The notes below the pieces were generated by a model. It was not told the origin of the DNA. It ran no database searches and saw only the letters and a program-made list of their open reading frames with translations. The position numbers and the translations under genes were made by a program. From Cyclobacterium qasimii M12-11B (lineage in GTDB: Bacteria > Bacteroidota > Bacteroidia > Cytophagales > Cyclobacteriaceae), in NCBI RefSeq assembly GCF_000427295.1, contig NZ_ATNM01000139.1, positions 46,968-110,967 of the forward strand: a stretch of 64,000 nucleotides of DNA. Direction: 5' to 3'. Each line of letters begins with the position of its first letter. Position 1 is the first letter of the stretch. Below, in pieces: positions 29,956 to 39,728 of the stretch.

Positions 29956-31983
29956 GTGACCGAACGAACCTTAGAAGTAGACAGCATAATCAAAACCTTT
30001 GGTTTTAACCATTTACTTTCAGATGTCTATTTGAAGTGTAAGACCAATGAGGTTATAGGAATTCTAGGACGAAATGGAACAGGGAAATCAACCTTATTAA
30101 AAATTATATTTGGATCTACTGATGCCGACAATAAGAGCATTAGGTTCGATAATAAAGTTTTTGAAAAGCCCTTTAAAGAGGGAAATCTGGTTGCTTATCT
30201 TCCACAAAATCAATTCCTTCCTAAGAATCAATCGGTAGCTCAAATAATTAAGATATATTTTTCTGACAGAAATATTCGCAAAAAACTCTTATCACATAAT
30301 AAAATAAAACCCCATTTAATTAAAAAGATAACCGCATTATCGGGTGGTGAAAGGAGGTATTTTGAAGTCCTATTATTACTGAATTTACCTGTACCCTTTG
30401 TTTTATTAGACGAACCGTTTTCGGCTCTGGAACCACTTTTTAAATCTGAAATTAAAGCACTAATCAATACTTACCGAAAAGAGAAAGGCATAATACTTAC
30501 GGATCATGATTATGTAAATTTAATGGAAGTAAGTGATCAGGTACTGCTAATTGACCAAGGAGTATGCAGACACATAACTGATAGAAAACAACTAGTAGAA
30601 TACAATTACCTGCCTCCAGAAAAAACTTCTGGAAATGAGGAGGAAATTGAACCATTTACTGCTGATAAACAAACCTTAAAAGACCTTGAACTCAATGATG
30701 TTCAAGGTCAAAATAGTTTTTTCTCGGTCTTCGGAAGTCCTGAAACAAAAGGCGGTAAAGCACAACTCGATGAGTTGTTTCATTCTCCAACATGCCATAC
30801 GCCAACATTGATAAACAGACAACATACCATAAAGTTTTTTCAAGAACATGATGAAATACTAACCATTAACAAGGAGCAATTAGATTTTATCAGCTTCTAT
30901 TATGAATCAAGCGTTATCATTTCCTCAGCAACCCTTCTTGACTCTTTTCTTTCATTTGCCAAAAACAAATGGCGGGAATCCAACGATTACTACATAAAGG
31001 AAACAGGAATTCGATTTATCCACGATTTCCTAAAAGACATGCATCAACTCTCAACTAAAATTCAAAAGTTAAAACCTCCTTCCTACCTAGCCACAATTTC
31101 ATTAAATATTCAAAAAACAATCAATAAAAGAAACCTGCGTGAGTTTGTTGATGGATTTGAGCAGCACTCATTTTTCACACCAATTTCTTCTTATGATTTC
31201 CTTCTACGGAAAACACTCAAACAAGATATAACGCGACTTCTTGACGTTTTTTATCAATTAGAGGCCTTTTATACGATAGGAAAAGAAAGTAAGTATTTAA
31301 ATTTTAATTTCCCTGAGTACACAAACAGTATAAAAACACATATTGAATTAGAAGGACTTATTCACCCTAAAATCCAAAATGCTGTTGCCAACAATTTTTA
31401 CCTTTCTGAAAAAGAAAATGTATGTTTTCTTACTGGTGCTAACATGGCTGGAAAGTCCAGTTTTCTCAAAGCCTTTGGTATTGCGGTTTACCTGGCTCAT
31501 TTAGGCTTTCCTGTACCAGCATCAAAAATGAAGATTTCTCAGTTCGACGGTCTGGTTACTACAATAAATTTATCGGATGATTTGAATCTCGGGTTGAGTC
31601 ATTTCTACAGTGAAGTGATGAGGGTCAAAGATGTTGCAAAGCAATTAAAGAACAACAAAAGGCTGGTTGTGATTTTTGATGAGTTATTTAGAGGGACCAA
31701 TGTTAAAGATGCAGCCATTGCTTCATCTCTGATAATTAATGCACTAGCAAAGCTTCAAGGAAGTACGTACATTATTTCTTCTCACATCTTAGAGATAGCA
31801 GAAGAATTGGAAGTCAACGATAATATTATCTTCAAATGCTTTGAGACCAATTTGGTAAATGATGAACCAAAATACACCTATAAATTGAAGAATGGAGTGT
31901 CAACGGAGAGCCTTGGAATCAATATTGTACTCAAAGAACAAATTTTGGAACTTCTGGAAAGAAGACCACCGCCAAAAGATTAG
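29956..31983 (+). CDS. ABC ATPase fused to a MutS-type ATPase
   Basis: A 675-residue protein if started at GTG 29956; the longer open frame from 29788 merely overlaps the upstream membrane gene. Residues 1-225 form an ABC transporter-type ATPase: Walker A GRNGTGKST (38-46), signature LSGGERR (128-134) and Walker B LLDEPFSAL with D152 and E153. Residues 230-500 match the MutS core (FTADKQTLKDLEL, then PETKGGKAQLDELFHSP). The C-terminus has the MutS ATPase with Walker A TGANMAGKSS (493-502) and DELFRGTN (D575, E576). Mismatch-recognition domains I and II are absent. Both ATPase sites look intact. The fusion is unusual; function unknown, possibly membrane-linked given its partner. Confidence 0.88.
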   Translation: MTERTLEVDSIIKTFGFNHLLSDVYLKCKTNEVIGILGRNGTGKSTLLKIIFGSTDADNKSIRFDNKVFEKPFKEGNLVAYLPQNQFLPKNQSVAQIIKIYFSDRNIRKKLLSHNKIKPHLIKKITALSGGERRYFEVLLLLNLPVPFVLLDEPFSALEPLFKSEIKALINTYRKEKGIILTDHDYVNLMEVSDQVLLIDQGVCRHITDRKQLVEYNYLPPEKTSGNEEEIEPFTADKQTLKDLELNDVQGQNSFFSVFGSPETKGGKAQLDELFHSPTCHTPTLINRQHTIKFFQEHDEILTINKEQLDFISFYYESSVIISSATLLDSFLSFAKNKWRESNDYYIKETGIRFIHDFLKDMHQLSTKIQKLKPPSYLATISLNIQKTINKRNLREFVDGFEQHSFFTPISSYDFLLRKTLKQDITRLLDVFYQLEAFYTIGKESKYLNFNFPEYTNSIKTHIELEGLIHPKIQNAVANNFYLSEKENVCFLTGANMAGKSSFLKAFGIAVYLAHLGFPVPASKMKISQFDGLVTTINLSDDLNLGLSHFYSEVMRVKDVAKQLKNNKRLVVIFDELFRGTNVKDAAIASSLIINALAKLQGSTYIISSHILEIAEELEVNDNIIFKCFETNLVNDEPKYTYKLKNGVSTESLGINIVLKEQILELLERRPPPKD

Positions 31984-32224
31984 GGACGGGAAACTCAGCT
32001 ACTGTGCATCCCTGATCCCTTCCTCCCATCAACTGACGTCTCACTAAAAAAATTTCACTCAGTCCTGAGAAATCCGAACAATCATTTCGTCCGTAGGAAC
32101 GGTCAAATTTTTATTATAAATTCACCTTCTAGCACCTATATACGGTTTATTGATAAAGTGAAAGCTCCTTTTAGGATGCCATTCTTTATTTAGCCACCAT
32201 AGTTCACTATAGAAATGCACCAAC

Positions 32225-32764
32225 ATGGATATCCAAAAACTCAAATTCCCCATTGGAGAATATATACCCAACAAAAATCCTAGCAGTGACTTAATCGCCC
32301 TATGGATTAGTGAAATTGAAGATTTTCCAGCTAGAGTTCAGGACTTAACCCGTAATATTTCGGTTGAAAAGCTTAATTGGAGGTATAGACCAGGTGGCTG
32401 GAAGGTAAAACAAGTCATACACCATTGCAGTGACAGTCACATGAATAGCCTTATTCGATTTAAGCTGACTTTAACAGAAAACCACCCAACAATCAAACCC
32501 TATTTTGAAGACAAATGGGCCGAATTGATTGATTCCCAAGACAACGACATCAGCTATTCACTGAAACTGTTGAACGGATTGCATGAAAAATGGGGAGTTC
32601 TTCTGAGAAGCCTAAGCAATGAACAAATGAGCCTGGAATATACGCATCCTGTACATGGAGAAAAATTCAATTTGGCTGAAACTATTGGGAATTATGCCTG
32701 GCATTGTAACCATCATTTGGGCCATATCAAAAATGGCATTGCCTCAAATGGGAAATACCATTAA
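32225..32764 (+). CDS. DinB-fold metal-dependent hydrolase/bacillithiol transferase (YfiT type)
   Basis: A 179-residue four-helix DinB-superfamily protein of the YfiT type. The opening DIQKLKFPIGEYIPN and the metal-binding histidines in VIHHCSDSHMNS (near residue 64) and HCNHHLGHI (near residue 165) are characteristic. Family members include bacillithiol S-transferases and metal-dependent hydrolases; the thiol used here is not known. It precedes the YCII-DUF1569-sigma cluster by 150 bases on the same strand and may join that thiol/oxidation theme. Confidence 0.9.
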   Translation: MDIQKLKFPIGEYIPNKNPSSDLIALWISEIEDFPARVQDLTRNISVEKLNWRYRPGGWKVKQVIHHCSDSHMNSLIRFKLTLTENHPTIKPYFEDKWAELIDSQDNDISYSLKLLNGLHEKWGVLLRSLSNEQMSLEYTHPVHGEKFNLAETIGNYAWHCNHHLGHIKNGIASNGKYH

Positions 32765-32917
32765 CTGATAAAATTGAATGGTCAGGGTCGGATCAATGGT
32801 TCTGACTATAGAGAAAATCTATTTGCTCGGCCTCAATAAAAATAAAAAAATCATCATTGATGTCCTATTTCAAATAGCCCAATCGTCATAGAGGTATAAA
32901 TAAAAAATATAGAAATT

Positions 32918-33259
32918 ATGAAAGAATTTATGATGATTTTCAGAACAGAGAAAGCCGATCAGCCAAAACCGTCGCCAGAACAAATGCAGGCAATGGTCAA
33001 TCAATGGCAGGATTGGATCGGAGGAATCGCCGCACAGGGAAAATTCGTTAGCACCAATGCATTGGGCTATGAAGGCCAAACAGTAAACGCCAACGGAGTT
33101 GTGAGCGATGGACCTTATGCCGAAGTAAAAGAGATTGTTGGAGGCTATATTATTGTAAAAGCCGACAACCTTGCAGATGCGGTGAAACTTTCCGAAGGTT
33201 GTCCAACCCTTTTAATGGGCGGAAAAGTGGAAATTAGGGATGTAATGGTTATTAACTAA
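32918..33259 (+). CDS. YCII/DGPF-domain protein
   Basis: A 113-residue protein of the YCII-related (DGPF) family, seen in MKEFMMIFRTEKADQP and SDGPYAEVKEIVGGYIIVKA (near residues 63-82). The DGP signature is SDGPYAEVKE. DGPF proteins are regularly encoded next to ECF42-type sigma factors, and one follows two genes later. Their function is unknown; a role in stress or redox control has been suggested for the group. Genes are spaced by 8 bases, so cotranscription is likely. Confidence 0.9.
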   Translation: MKEFMMIFRTEKADQPKPSPEQMQAMVNQWQDWIGGIAAQGKFVSTNALGYEGQTVNANGVVSDGPYAEVKEIVGGYIIVKADNLADAVKLSEGCPTLLMGGKVEIRDVMVIN

Positions 33260-33267
33260 TATATACA

Positions 33268-33726
33268 ATGGCATTACCTAATATATTTAGCAAGGACATT
33301 TCAGACGATGTAATTCATCGAATTAACAACCTAAAGCCAGAAACACAATCAGGTTGGGGGAAAATGAACATTTCCGAAATGCTTGCCCATTGCAATGTTT
33401 CCTATGAATTGGTCTATAGCCAAAAGCACCCGAAACCAAACTTCTTTATGAAGGCCATAATGAAAACATTTGTGAAAAAAATTGTAACAAGTGAAACGCC
33501 TTATAAACGCAATTCACAAACGGCTCCAGCTTTCATTATAAAGGATTCCAGAGATTTTAAAACAGAGAAAAACCGCTTAATTGATTACATCAATAAAACG
33601 CAACAGTTGGGCGAAAGTAGTTTTGACAACAAAGAGTCTCATTCATTTGGTAAATTGAATGTTAATGAATGGAACAACCTGTTTTACAAACACCTGGACC
33701 ATCACCTAACTCAGTTTGGGGTATAA
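33268..33726 (+). CDS. DUF1569 DinB-like protein
   Basis: A 152-residue DinB-fold protein of the DUF1569 family. Family pattern: MNISEMLAHCNVSYELVY with H42, then a C-terminal HLDHHLTQFGV metal-binding pair at residues 142-152. It lies between the YCII protein and the sigma factor with gaps of 8 and 3 bases. Together with the upstream YfiT-like protein this makes two DinB-fold proteins close to the sigma factor. Function unknown. Confidence 0.85.
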   Translation: MALPNIFSKDISDDVIHRINNLKPETQSGWGKMNISEMLAHCNVSYELVYSQKHPKPNFFMKAIMKTFVKKIVTSETPYKRNSQTAPAFIIKDSRDFKTEKNRLIDYINKTQQLGESSFDNKESHSFGKLNVNEWNNLFYKHLDHHLTQFGV

Positions 33727-33729
33727 TTT

Positions 33730-34965
33730 ATGAAAGAGAAGGAACTCATTCCTCATTTATTCAAAACAGAGTACAGGAAAATTATTTCTGTACTCTGTAA
33801 ATTATTTGGAATAGTACACATAGAAATTGCAGAAGACATTGCAAACGACACCTTTCTTTTGGCTACCGAAACCTGGGGACTCAAGGGTGTTCCTGATGAC
33901 CCCACCGCTTGGCTTTATACCGTCGCCAAAAACAAAACAAGAGACCATTTCAAAAGGACAAAAATCTTTACTGATAAGGTCTCAGTGGCCCTTAAGGATG
34001 CACAAGCAGCGTCCTACGAACTGGAACTTGACCTTTCCGAGGAAAACATCAATGACAGTCAACTGAAAATGCTGTTTGCTGTTTGCAACCCTATCAATAG
34101 CAATGAATCACAAATCGCACTTGCCTTAAGAATACTCTGTGGTTTTGGGGTTGAAGAAATTGCCAATGCCCTTTTAAGTTCAAAGGACACCATTAACAAA
34201 AGGCTTTACAGAGCAAAATCGACCTTAAGGGAAAACAACATTGATCTGTCATTTCCTTCAAGCGCGGAGCTAGAAAACAGATTGGACAATGTACTATCAA
34301 TTCTGTACCTGCTTTTTAATGAAGGTTACTATTCTTCCACTGCTTCCAATACAATTAGCAAAGAGTTATGTCTTGAAGCCATGCGGCTACTCTATATATT
34401 GACCGAGAATGAGAACACTAATGTCCCAAGCGCGAATGCACTTATGGCCTTATTTTGTTTTCATTCCTCACGATTTGAAGCGAGGTTTGATCAAACCGGA
34501 CAACAAGTCCTCTATGAAGATCAAGACAAAACAAAGTGGGATCCTGAACTAATCGACAAAGGAGAATACTATCTCAACCTATCGGCTAAAGGCAAGCCAA
34601 TATCGAAATATCATTTAGAGGCAGGCATTGCTTTCTGGCACACAAGAATAGAAATGCCAGAGAAAGATAAATGGATCAACATTCTCCAATTGTACAATAG
34701 ACTTCTCCAAATCGAATATTCACCCATTACCGCCTTGAACAGGACCTATGCTTTGGCGATGGCAGAAAGTAAGGAAACAGCCTTGAAACAAGCATTGAAA
34801 ATCGATTTAAAACAGAACCATCTTTACCAATCCCTTCTGGCTGAATTATACAATGGAATAGATCCGGCCAAACATATCCACCATTTGGATTTAGCCATAA
34901 AACTGGCTAAAAACGAAAATGACAAGCTATTTTTAAAGGACAAATTAGCGAAAGCCAGAGGCTAG
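33730..34965 (+). CDS. ECF42-type RNA polymerase sigma factor with C-terminal helical (TPR-like) extension
   Basis: A 411-residue ECF sigma factor. Residues 1-75 form sigma region 2 (LFKTEYRKIISVLCKLFG, then DDPTAWLYTVAKNKTRDHFKR) and residues 120-175 form region 4 (LRILCGFGVEEIANALLSS, then INKRLYRAKSTLRE). A long C-terminal extension with the DUF6596/TPR-like pattern (YLLFNEGYYSSTA; LNRTYALAMAES) replaces the usual anti-sigma control. Established knowledge of the ECF42 group is that the extension controls activity and that genes neighbour DGPF proteins, exactly as here. No anti-sigma gene is present. Confidence 0.92.
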   Translation: MKEKELIPHLFKTEYRKIISVLCKLFGIVHIEIAEDIANDTFLLATETWGLKGVPDDPTAWLYTVAKNKTRDHFKRTKIFTDKVSVALKDAQAASYELELDLSEENINDSQLKMLFAVCNPINSNESQIALALRILCGFGVEEIANALLSSKDTINKRLYRAKSTLRENNIDLSFPSSAELENRLDNVLSILYLLFNEGYYSSTASNTISKELCLEAMRLLYILTENENTNVPSANALMALFCFHSSRFEARFDQTGQQVLYEDQDKTKWDPELIDKGEYYLNLSAKGKPISKYHLEAGIAFWHTRIEMPEKDKWINILQLYNRLLQIEYSPITALNRTYALAMAESKETALKQALKIDLKQNHLYQSLLAELYNGIDPAKHIHHLDLAIKLAKNENDKLFLKDKLAKARG

Positions 34966-35481
34966 TGGTGAGAAGCAGAAGATTAATATAAAACCAAGCC
35001 TTCCAACCCTTGGTATAATTGTCTCAATCTAACCTACCCCAAAACTTTATTCCCATTCTGCCAAGTTTAAGCCTTGATCTTGCTAATATTCGTCCACTTC
35101 TCTACAGGATTACCTTCCTGATTGTGATATCTCACCCCTTTAGGGCTATTGAAATAGGTGCAATATCCGCTTATTCCATTATGGATTACTCTAATTGTTT
35201 AAAGTACTGTATGGGAGACCAAGGCATCAGCAAAGCGTAAAGTAGCGTAGCTAAATCCGGCCCTCTTCTCATCATTTAAGGAGTTGAATCCCTTTGGATT
35301 TGATTTTAAGCAATTCAATAGAAAATTAGCTTAAGCTTTTTCACCATTGGAACGCCCATTTTTTTGCTTTATATTCAACCCTTAAGGCACCTTCTGCTAT
35401 TGGCTACAATCCTTTCAATTACATCAAAGCTGGTAACAACTACTTGTCCTCAAAGAAACCCCATTAATTAAGAATTTCATT
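34966..35481. other. Intergenic region with a possible degraded coding remnant
   Basis: This 516-base gap contains no intact gene. On the minus strand, ending at 35067-35069, there is a stretch that translates to a plausible C-terminus (FNSPKGVRYHNQEGNPVEKW) after an in-frame stop near 35190, and adjacent sequence in the same direction also reads protein-like (AGFSYATLRFADALVSH). This could be a decayed gene or an intergenic repeat. I do not recognise the family. Confidence 0.3.
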
Positions 35482-37782
35482 ATGCTTGGTAATACTTTCA
35501 GTAACAATAAGTTTAGATACTTTTCCGGATGGCTACTTCTCATTCTTCTAATAAGTAATTGTTCAAACAAAGAGCAGGGTAACTTTGGTACCTCGTATTT
35601 TAAAATCAAGATTGACGACAAGGGCTTTATCACCAGCATGAAAAACAGCCTGGTGTCCCCAAATCTAGAATTTAGTCCAGCAGATAAACCTTCTCCTTTA
35701 ATGTGCCTCTATGATGGTGAAAAAGAAACCTATTATAAACCAATTAAGGCGACATTTAATGAGAAGGGAAAGGCTATAACCCTGGATTTCTCCAACGGGT
35801 CTGTTGCACAAATAAGCCTGGAAACGAAAAACAAATATTTCAAATTCACTCTTGAATCCCTTAGCCAATCTGAGGGAATTGAAGGCATTCAATGGGGACC
35901 TTACCATACGAATATCACGAATCTTTTCGGGGAGATCATTGGGGTTGCAAGAGACACCAGCGAGCTGGTCAATTATGCCATAGGAATGCTCGCTCTGGAT
36001 GACAACACCCTTGGAGGTACATCAGAAACCATAGCAGATGCTGCGCCATTTCAGTACATTATCCATTCACCTGACCCTTCGCGCTACCCCTTACCTGATT
36101 CCTTGCAAGAAGGGCAAATTTTTACACTTGGAGGTGACGGGATTAATGATGTAGCATTTTATGCGCACAAAGAACCTTATTTCAGGATAATGTACGGCAA
36201 TACGGCTACTGTTGACGACAAAGGGAGAATTTCCATTAATTACCAGTCAAGAGATCGGACTAAAAAGAGAGAGGTCTATTATTCTTTGATCCCCAACATG
36301 GCAGTGAATACGCCCAATCATTTGGAAGTTCAGCCATTGCCAGGAATTGACTACATAGGCTCCTCAATAGCATTGTGGGGCAGCCCTGACAGCCTTGCTT
36401 TAATGGAGGTTATTCAGAACATTGTATTGTCAGAAGGATTGCCCTACCCCACCATTAACGAAAAATGGATAAAAGATCCTTCGGCTTTTGTGCCAGATGC
36501 CATGGCTCACGGAGGATTAAATGACAGCATCATCTCCTATACTTCCCAATTGGGTTTTAAGACAATCAGCCTTTGGGACCAGGGTTTTGTCAGGCCTGAC
36601 CGAGGAGATGAAGGCTATATTGATGGGAAAGATTTTGAGAGAAAGCCTATACAGCTTACCTCTGGAAATAAATCCCACAAGGAATTTGCTGAAATGGCAG
36701 CCAAATATGGGATTACAATTGGTAGGACCACAATTACAACTGCTTTGGCTCCAGGCACTAAAGATGCCAGCCCAATCCCAAGCGATAGCCTTTGTTACCA
36801 GCAAAAACGCTTGTTAGTGAATTCCATCAGTCCCGACGATACCCTTATTGTGGTAGATGACCCAACTTATTTGGATGAAATCGCAAGTTGGGAAGGCCAT
36901 GCTGAGAACCTGAATATGATAAAAATTGGCAAGGAACTCATTTATTATCTGGGTGTCTCAGAAAGCAAACCCTACAGGCTTTTAAATGTAAAACGTGGGT
37001 ATTGGGAAACAAAACCCCTCCACCACGCTAAAAATGACACCATTTACAAGTTGCAGGTAACCTTAAATTATGGCTATGATGGACTGATTCCCAACATGGA
37101 GCTTCAGGATAAAATAGCAGCATACTATGCCGATGTGTGCTTCATCAATGGAATAGGTTATTATGACTTTGACGGGCAGGAGTTTTTGTTTAACAACGGA
37201 CATGGCTACTATTCCGCAAAACGTTTTTTTCGAAAAATGTTTGAAAGAGCGGCCATGCATGGTATTCTTCCTATACGCTTTACAGGCGCCACCTTATCTG
37301 AAGGTTCCTGGCATTACCAAAGTATCTGGAATGTGGGAGGAGGTAAGAATTTATATGATGTGGAAACCAGGGAATGGGGCAGCACCACTAGTCAGGGCAA
37401 GGATCTACGCGATGTAACTTACGCCAATTTTTTCCCTGTAGGCATGGGCCGTAATTTTGCAATCAATGCCAACTCAACGGTTGAACAATATTCACATATA
37501 CAAGCCATATCTGTAGGCCTTGGCACTACTTATAGTCTGGAGTTGAACCAAAAAGAGGTTGAAAGTTGTCCTCAGAAATACGAAATATTTAGAACGATAA
37601 GCACATGGGAGCATGCCCGATCGGCCAATGCTTTTCCACGGAACATCAAAAAACTATTGACTGATCCCAAAAGGAATTGGATCCTGGAGCAGGGTGAAAA
37701 CGAAGATTCCTGGATATTGCATGAATTAAAAGAAGGGGTGAAAAATAAAAGCTATGCCTTACACAAAAACGAAAACAGGTAA
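35482..37782 (+). CDS. Large secreted lipoprotein of unknown function, possibly a glycosidase
   Basis: A 766-residue protein. The N-terminus (WLLLILLISNC, residues 14-24) is a lipoprotein signal with the cysteine at residue 24. The next 300 residues are beta-rich and resemble glycoside-hydrolase N-terminal sandwich domains. A central part contains TIM-barrel-like segments with acidic residues (TISLWDQGFVRPDRGD; GIGYYDFDGQEF), suggestive of an alpha-galactosidase-like hydrolase, but I cannot name the family. It stands alone. The evidence for a lipoprotein is seen; the enzymatic guess is inference. Confidence 0.75.
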   Translation: MLGNTFSNNKFRYFSGWLLLILLISNCSNKEQGNFGTSYFKIKIDDKGFITSMKNSLVSPNLEFSPADKPSPLMCLYDGEKETYYKPIKATFNEKGKAITLDFSNGSVAQISLETKNKYFKFTLESLSQSEGIEGIQWGPYHTNITNLFGEIIGVARDTSELVNYAIGMLALDDNTLGGTSETIADAAPFQYIIHSPDPSRYPLPDSLQEGQIFTLGGDGINDVAFYAHKEPYFRIMYGNTATVDDKGRISINYQSRDRTKKREVYYSLIPNMAVNTPNHLEVQPLPGIDYIGSSIALWGSPDSLALMEVIQNIVLSEGLPYPTINEKWIKDPSAFVPDAMAHGGLNDSIISYTSQLGFKTISLWDQGFVRPDRGDEGYIDGKDFERKPIQLTSGNKSHKEFAEMAAKYGITIGRTTITTALAPGTKDASPIPSDSLCYQQKRLLVNSISPDDTLIVVDDPTYLDEIASWEGHAENLNMIKIGKELIYYLGVSESKPYRLLNVKRGYWETKPLHHAKNDTIYKLQVTLNYGYDGLIPNMELQDKIAAYYADVCFINGIGYYDFDGQEFLFNNGHGYYSAKRFFRKMFERAAMHGILPIRFTGATLSEGSWHYQSIWNVGGGKNLYDVETREWGSTTSQGKDLRDVTYANFFPVGMGRNFAINANSTVEQYSHIQAISVGLGTTYSLELNQKEVESCPQKYEIFRTISTWEHARSANAFPRNIKKLLTDPKRNWILEQGENEDSWILHELKEGVKNKSYALHKNENR

Positions 37783-37951
37783 GAGTGCTTTAAACAGTAT
37801 AGATCAGATTATAGCCTGCTTTTTTGATGATTAAGCTGTTTTCAGTGAATAAAACCAAAGGATTTCCAATTCAGAAAGTAATTGCTAAATTTGGCGTTTT
37901 CACCCTAGAGCTGCCCTCAATCCATCAATAATCAGCCAATTCAAATAATAA

Positions 37952-39310
37952 ATGACGCAACATAGAAAAAGAAATAAAAGCCTGGGTCTGGCTGAATTAA
38001 TAGCCATTGCCCTCGGTGGTATGGTGGGTGGTGGCATTTTCACCATACTTGGAATTTCTGTTGCACTCATTGGTAACCTAACACCAATTGCCATCATTGT
38101 AGGTGGCATGATCGCAGCTTTAGCTGCTTATTCTTATGTGAAACTGGGTTTGTATTACAAAGACGAGGGCGCAACCTATTCCTTCTTTAAACGCACCTAT
38201 CCAGGATCTGATTTTTCGGCCTCAGCCATAGGTTGGTTCATCATTTTCGGCTATATAAGTACTTTGGCGCTGTATGCCTATACTTTTTCGGCTTATGCCA
38301 TAAGCAGTACTGAATTTGCAGAAAACATTTGGGTCCGTAAAGGCATTGCCATGGCTGTCATCGGACTATTTACCTTAATTAATGTTTGGAGTGTCAATGG
38401 AATGGGGAAAATTGAGGACTTAATGGTGTACACAAAGCTTGTAGTCCTAACCATAATCTCCGTTGTGTTGATCAACCATGGAACTACTGACTTCGGTACT
38501 TTTATAGGGAACATGGCGATAGATTTAGAGGGTTCAAGTTTCTATTCTATCCTTATAGTAGCCTCTCTGACTTTTGTGGCCTATGAAGGGTTTCAACTAG
38601 TCATCAACGCAGTGAATGAAATGACCAATCCCGATAAGAATATCCCTAGAGCAATCTACAGTGCCATTGTACTGGCAGTATTGATCTATGAAGTTATCTC
38701 GATGGGGGCATTGTTCGCCATTCCAACAGAGGAAATCATCAAAAACAAAGAGTTCGCCCTTGCTGCAGGTGCTGAAAGTATTTTAGGAAAGCTTGGAGCA
38801 AACCTAGTGATTCTAGGTGCCATTTTAGCGACGAGCAGTGCCATCAGCGGAACGCTTTTTGGCTCATCACGCCAAATGGCTGTCATTGCAAAAGATGGTT
38901 TTTTCCCTCACATACTTTCTATCAGAAAAAACAACAGTCCACAAAATGCCATCATCACCATGGCGATTATTTCCTGTTTATTAATCCTTATTGGTGGTTT
39001 GCAACTGATACTGGAATTTGGAAGTGTCACCTTTCTATTGGTCTCCTTATTAATGGGAATAGCCAATTATAAAATAAGAGAGAAAACAAAGTCATCCACT
39101 TTTTTAACCTTGCTGTCAATATTTGGCCTTGGGATAGGTGGAATAATGATTTTGTATTACGAATTGACGAACAACTGGGAGCAGATGCTGGCTATAATTG
39201 TACTGTACATTTTACTTGCTATGGGAGCCTGGATATTTTCTAAAAAGAAACAAAATAGTGGTTCTAAACCAGTAGCGTTTCGAACGTATGAAGCCGAACT
39301 GGAGCTTTAA
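37952..39310 (+). CDS. APC-family amino acid permease
   Basis: A 452-residue membrane transporter of the amino acid-polyamine-organocation superfamily, with about 12 helices. The N-terminal helix motif GMVGGGIFTILGISVAL (residues 19-35) is diagnostic, together with FVAYEGFQLVINAVNEM near residue 209, where the conserved E/D region of helix 6 lies, and the SAISGTLFGSSRQMAVIAKDG region near residues 297-317. Substrate unknown. It stands alone. Confidence 0.92.
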   Translation: MTQHRKRNKSLGLAELIAIALGGMVGGGIFTILGISVALIGNLTPIAIIVGGMIAALAAYSYVKLGLYYKDEGATYSFFKRTYPGSDFSASAIGWFIIFGYISTLALYAYTFSAYAISSTEFAENIWVRKGIAMAVIGLFTLINVWSVNGMGKIEDLMVYTKLVVLTIISVVLINHGTTDFGTFIGNMAIDLEGSSFYSILIVASLTFVAYEGFQLVINAVNEMTNPDKNIPRAIYSAIVLAVLIYEVISMGALFAIPTEEIIKNKEFALAAGAESILGKLGANLVILGAILATSSAISGTLFGSSRQMAVIAKDGFFPHILSIRKNNSPQNAIITMAIISCLLILIGGLQLILEFGSVTFLLVSLLMGIANYKIREKTKSSTFLTLLSIFGLGIGGIMILYYELTNNWEQMLAIIVLYILLAMGAWIFSKKKQNSGSKPVAFRTYEAELEL

Positions 39311-39728
39311 TATTTAAACATTAGCCCTTAAATAGACTGGTTTTCTTGCGATTAAAACGCTCTTCGTAGGCGTTAAGAAATCCTCTTGTATAATGCGCTT
39401 TTAATTTTAGGCATTGCAAAATTAAACCTACTCTATTGGCTCCATCATGAAATATAAGACTGAATTAAATTTTATTTTTTTTGAAAAAAATATTACTAAT
39501 GGCTGAAAAATAGTATTTTGAGCTCCCAAACAAGGGTACGTTTTTTTTAATTGGCGAAAGGAATCCCTTTGATCTTTAGCTATGAACTTACTTTTTTAAG
39601 ATTCAGGAAACCATTTTTAACCTAAATAAAACCTCTTCTTGGGCAGATAAACTATAAGAATTGTTTTTAAAAAATTTTAGCAGCCAAAGCAAATATTTAT
39701 CACCTTATATAATCAAAGTATATTTCTC
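39311..39728. other. Intergenic region
   Basis: 418 AT-rich bases upstream of the thioredoxin-fold gene. No gene, repeat or clear promoter box seen. Confidence 0.4.

Noticed and set aside
35019..35240. 73-codon plus-strand frame
   Set aside because: No homology pattern; the minus strand is more protein-like in the same place.
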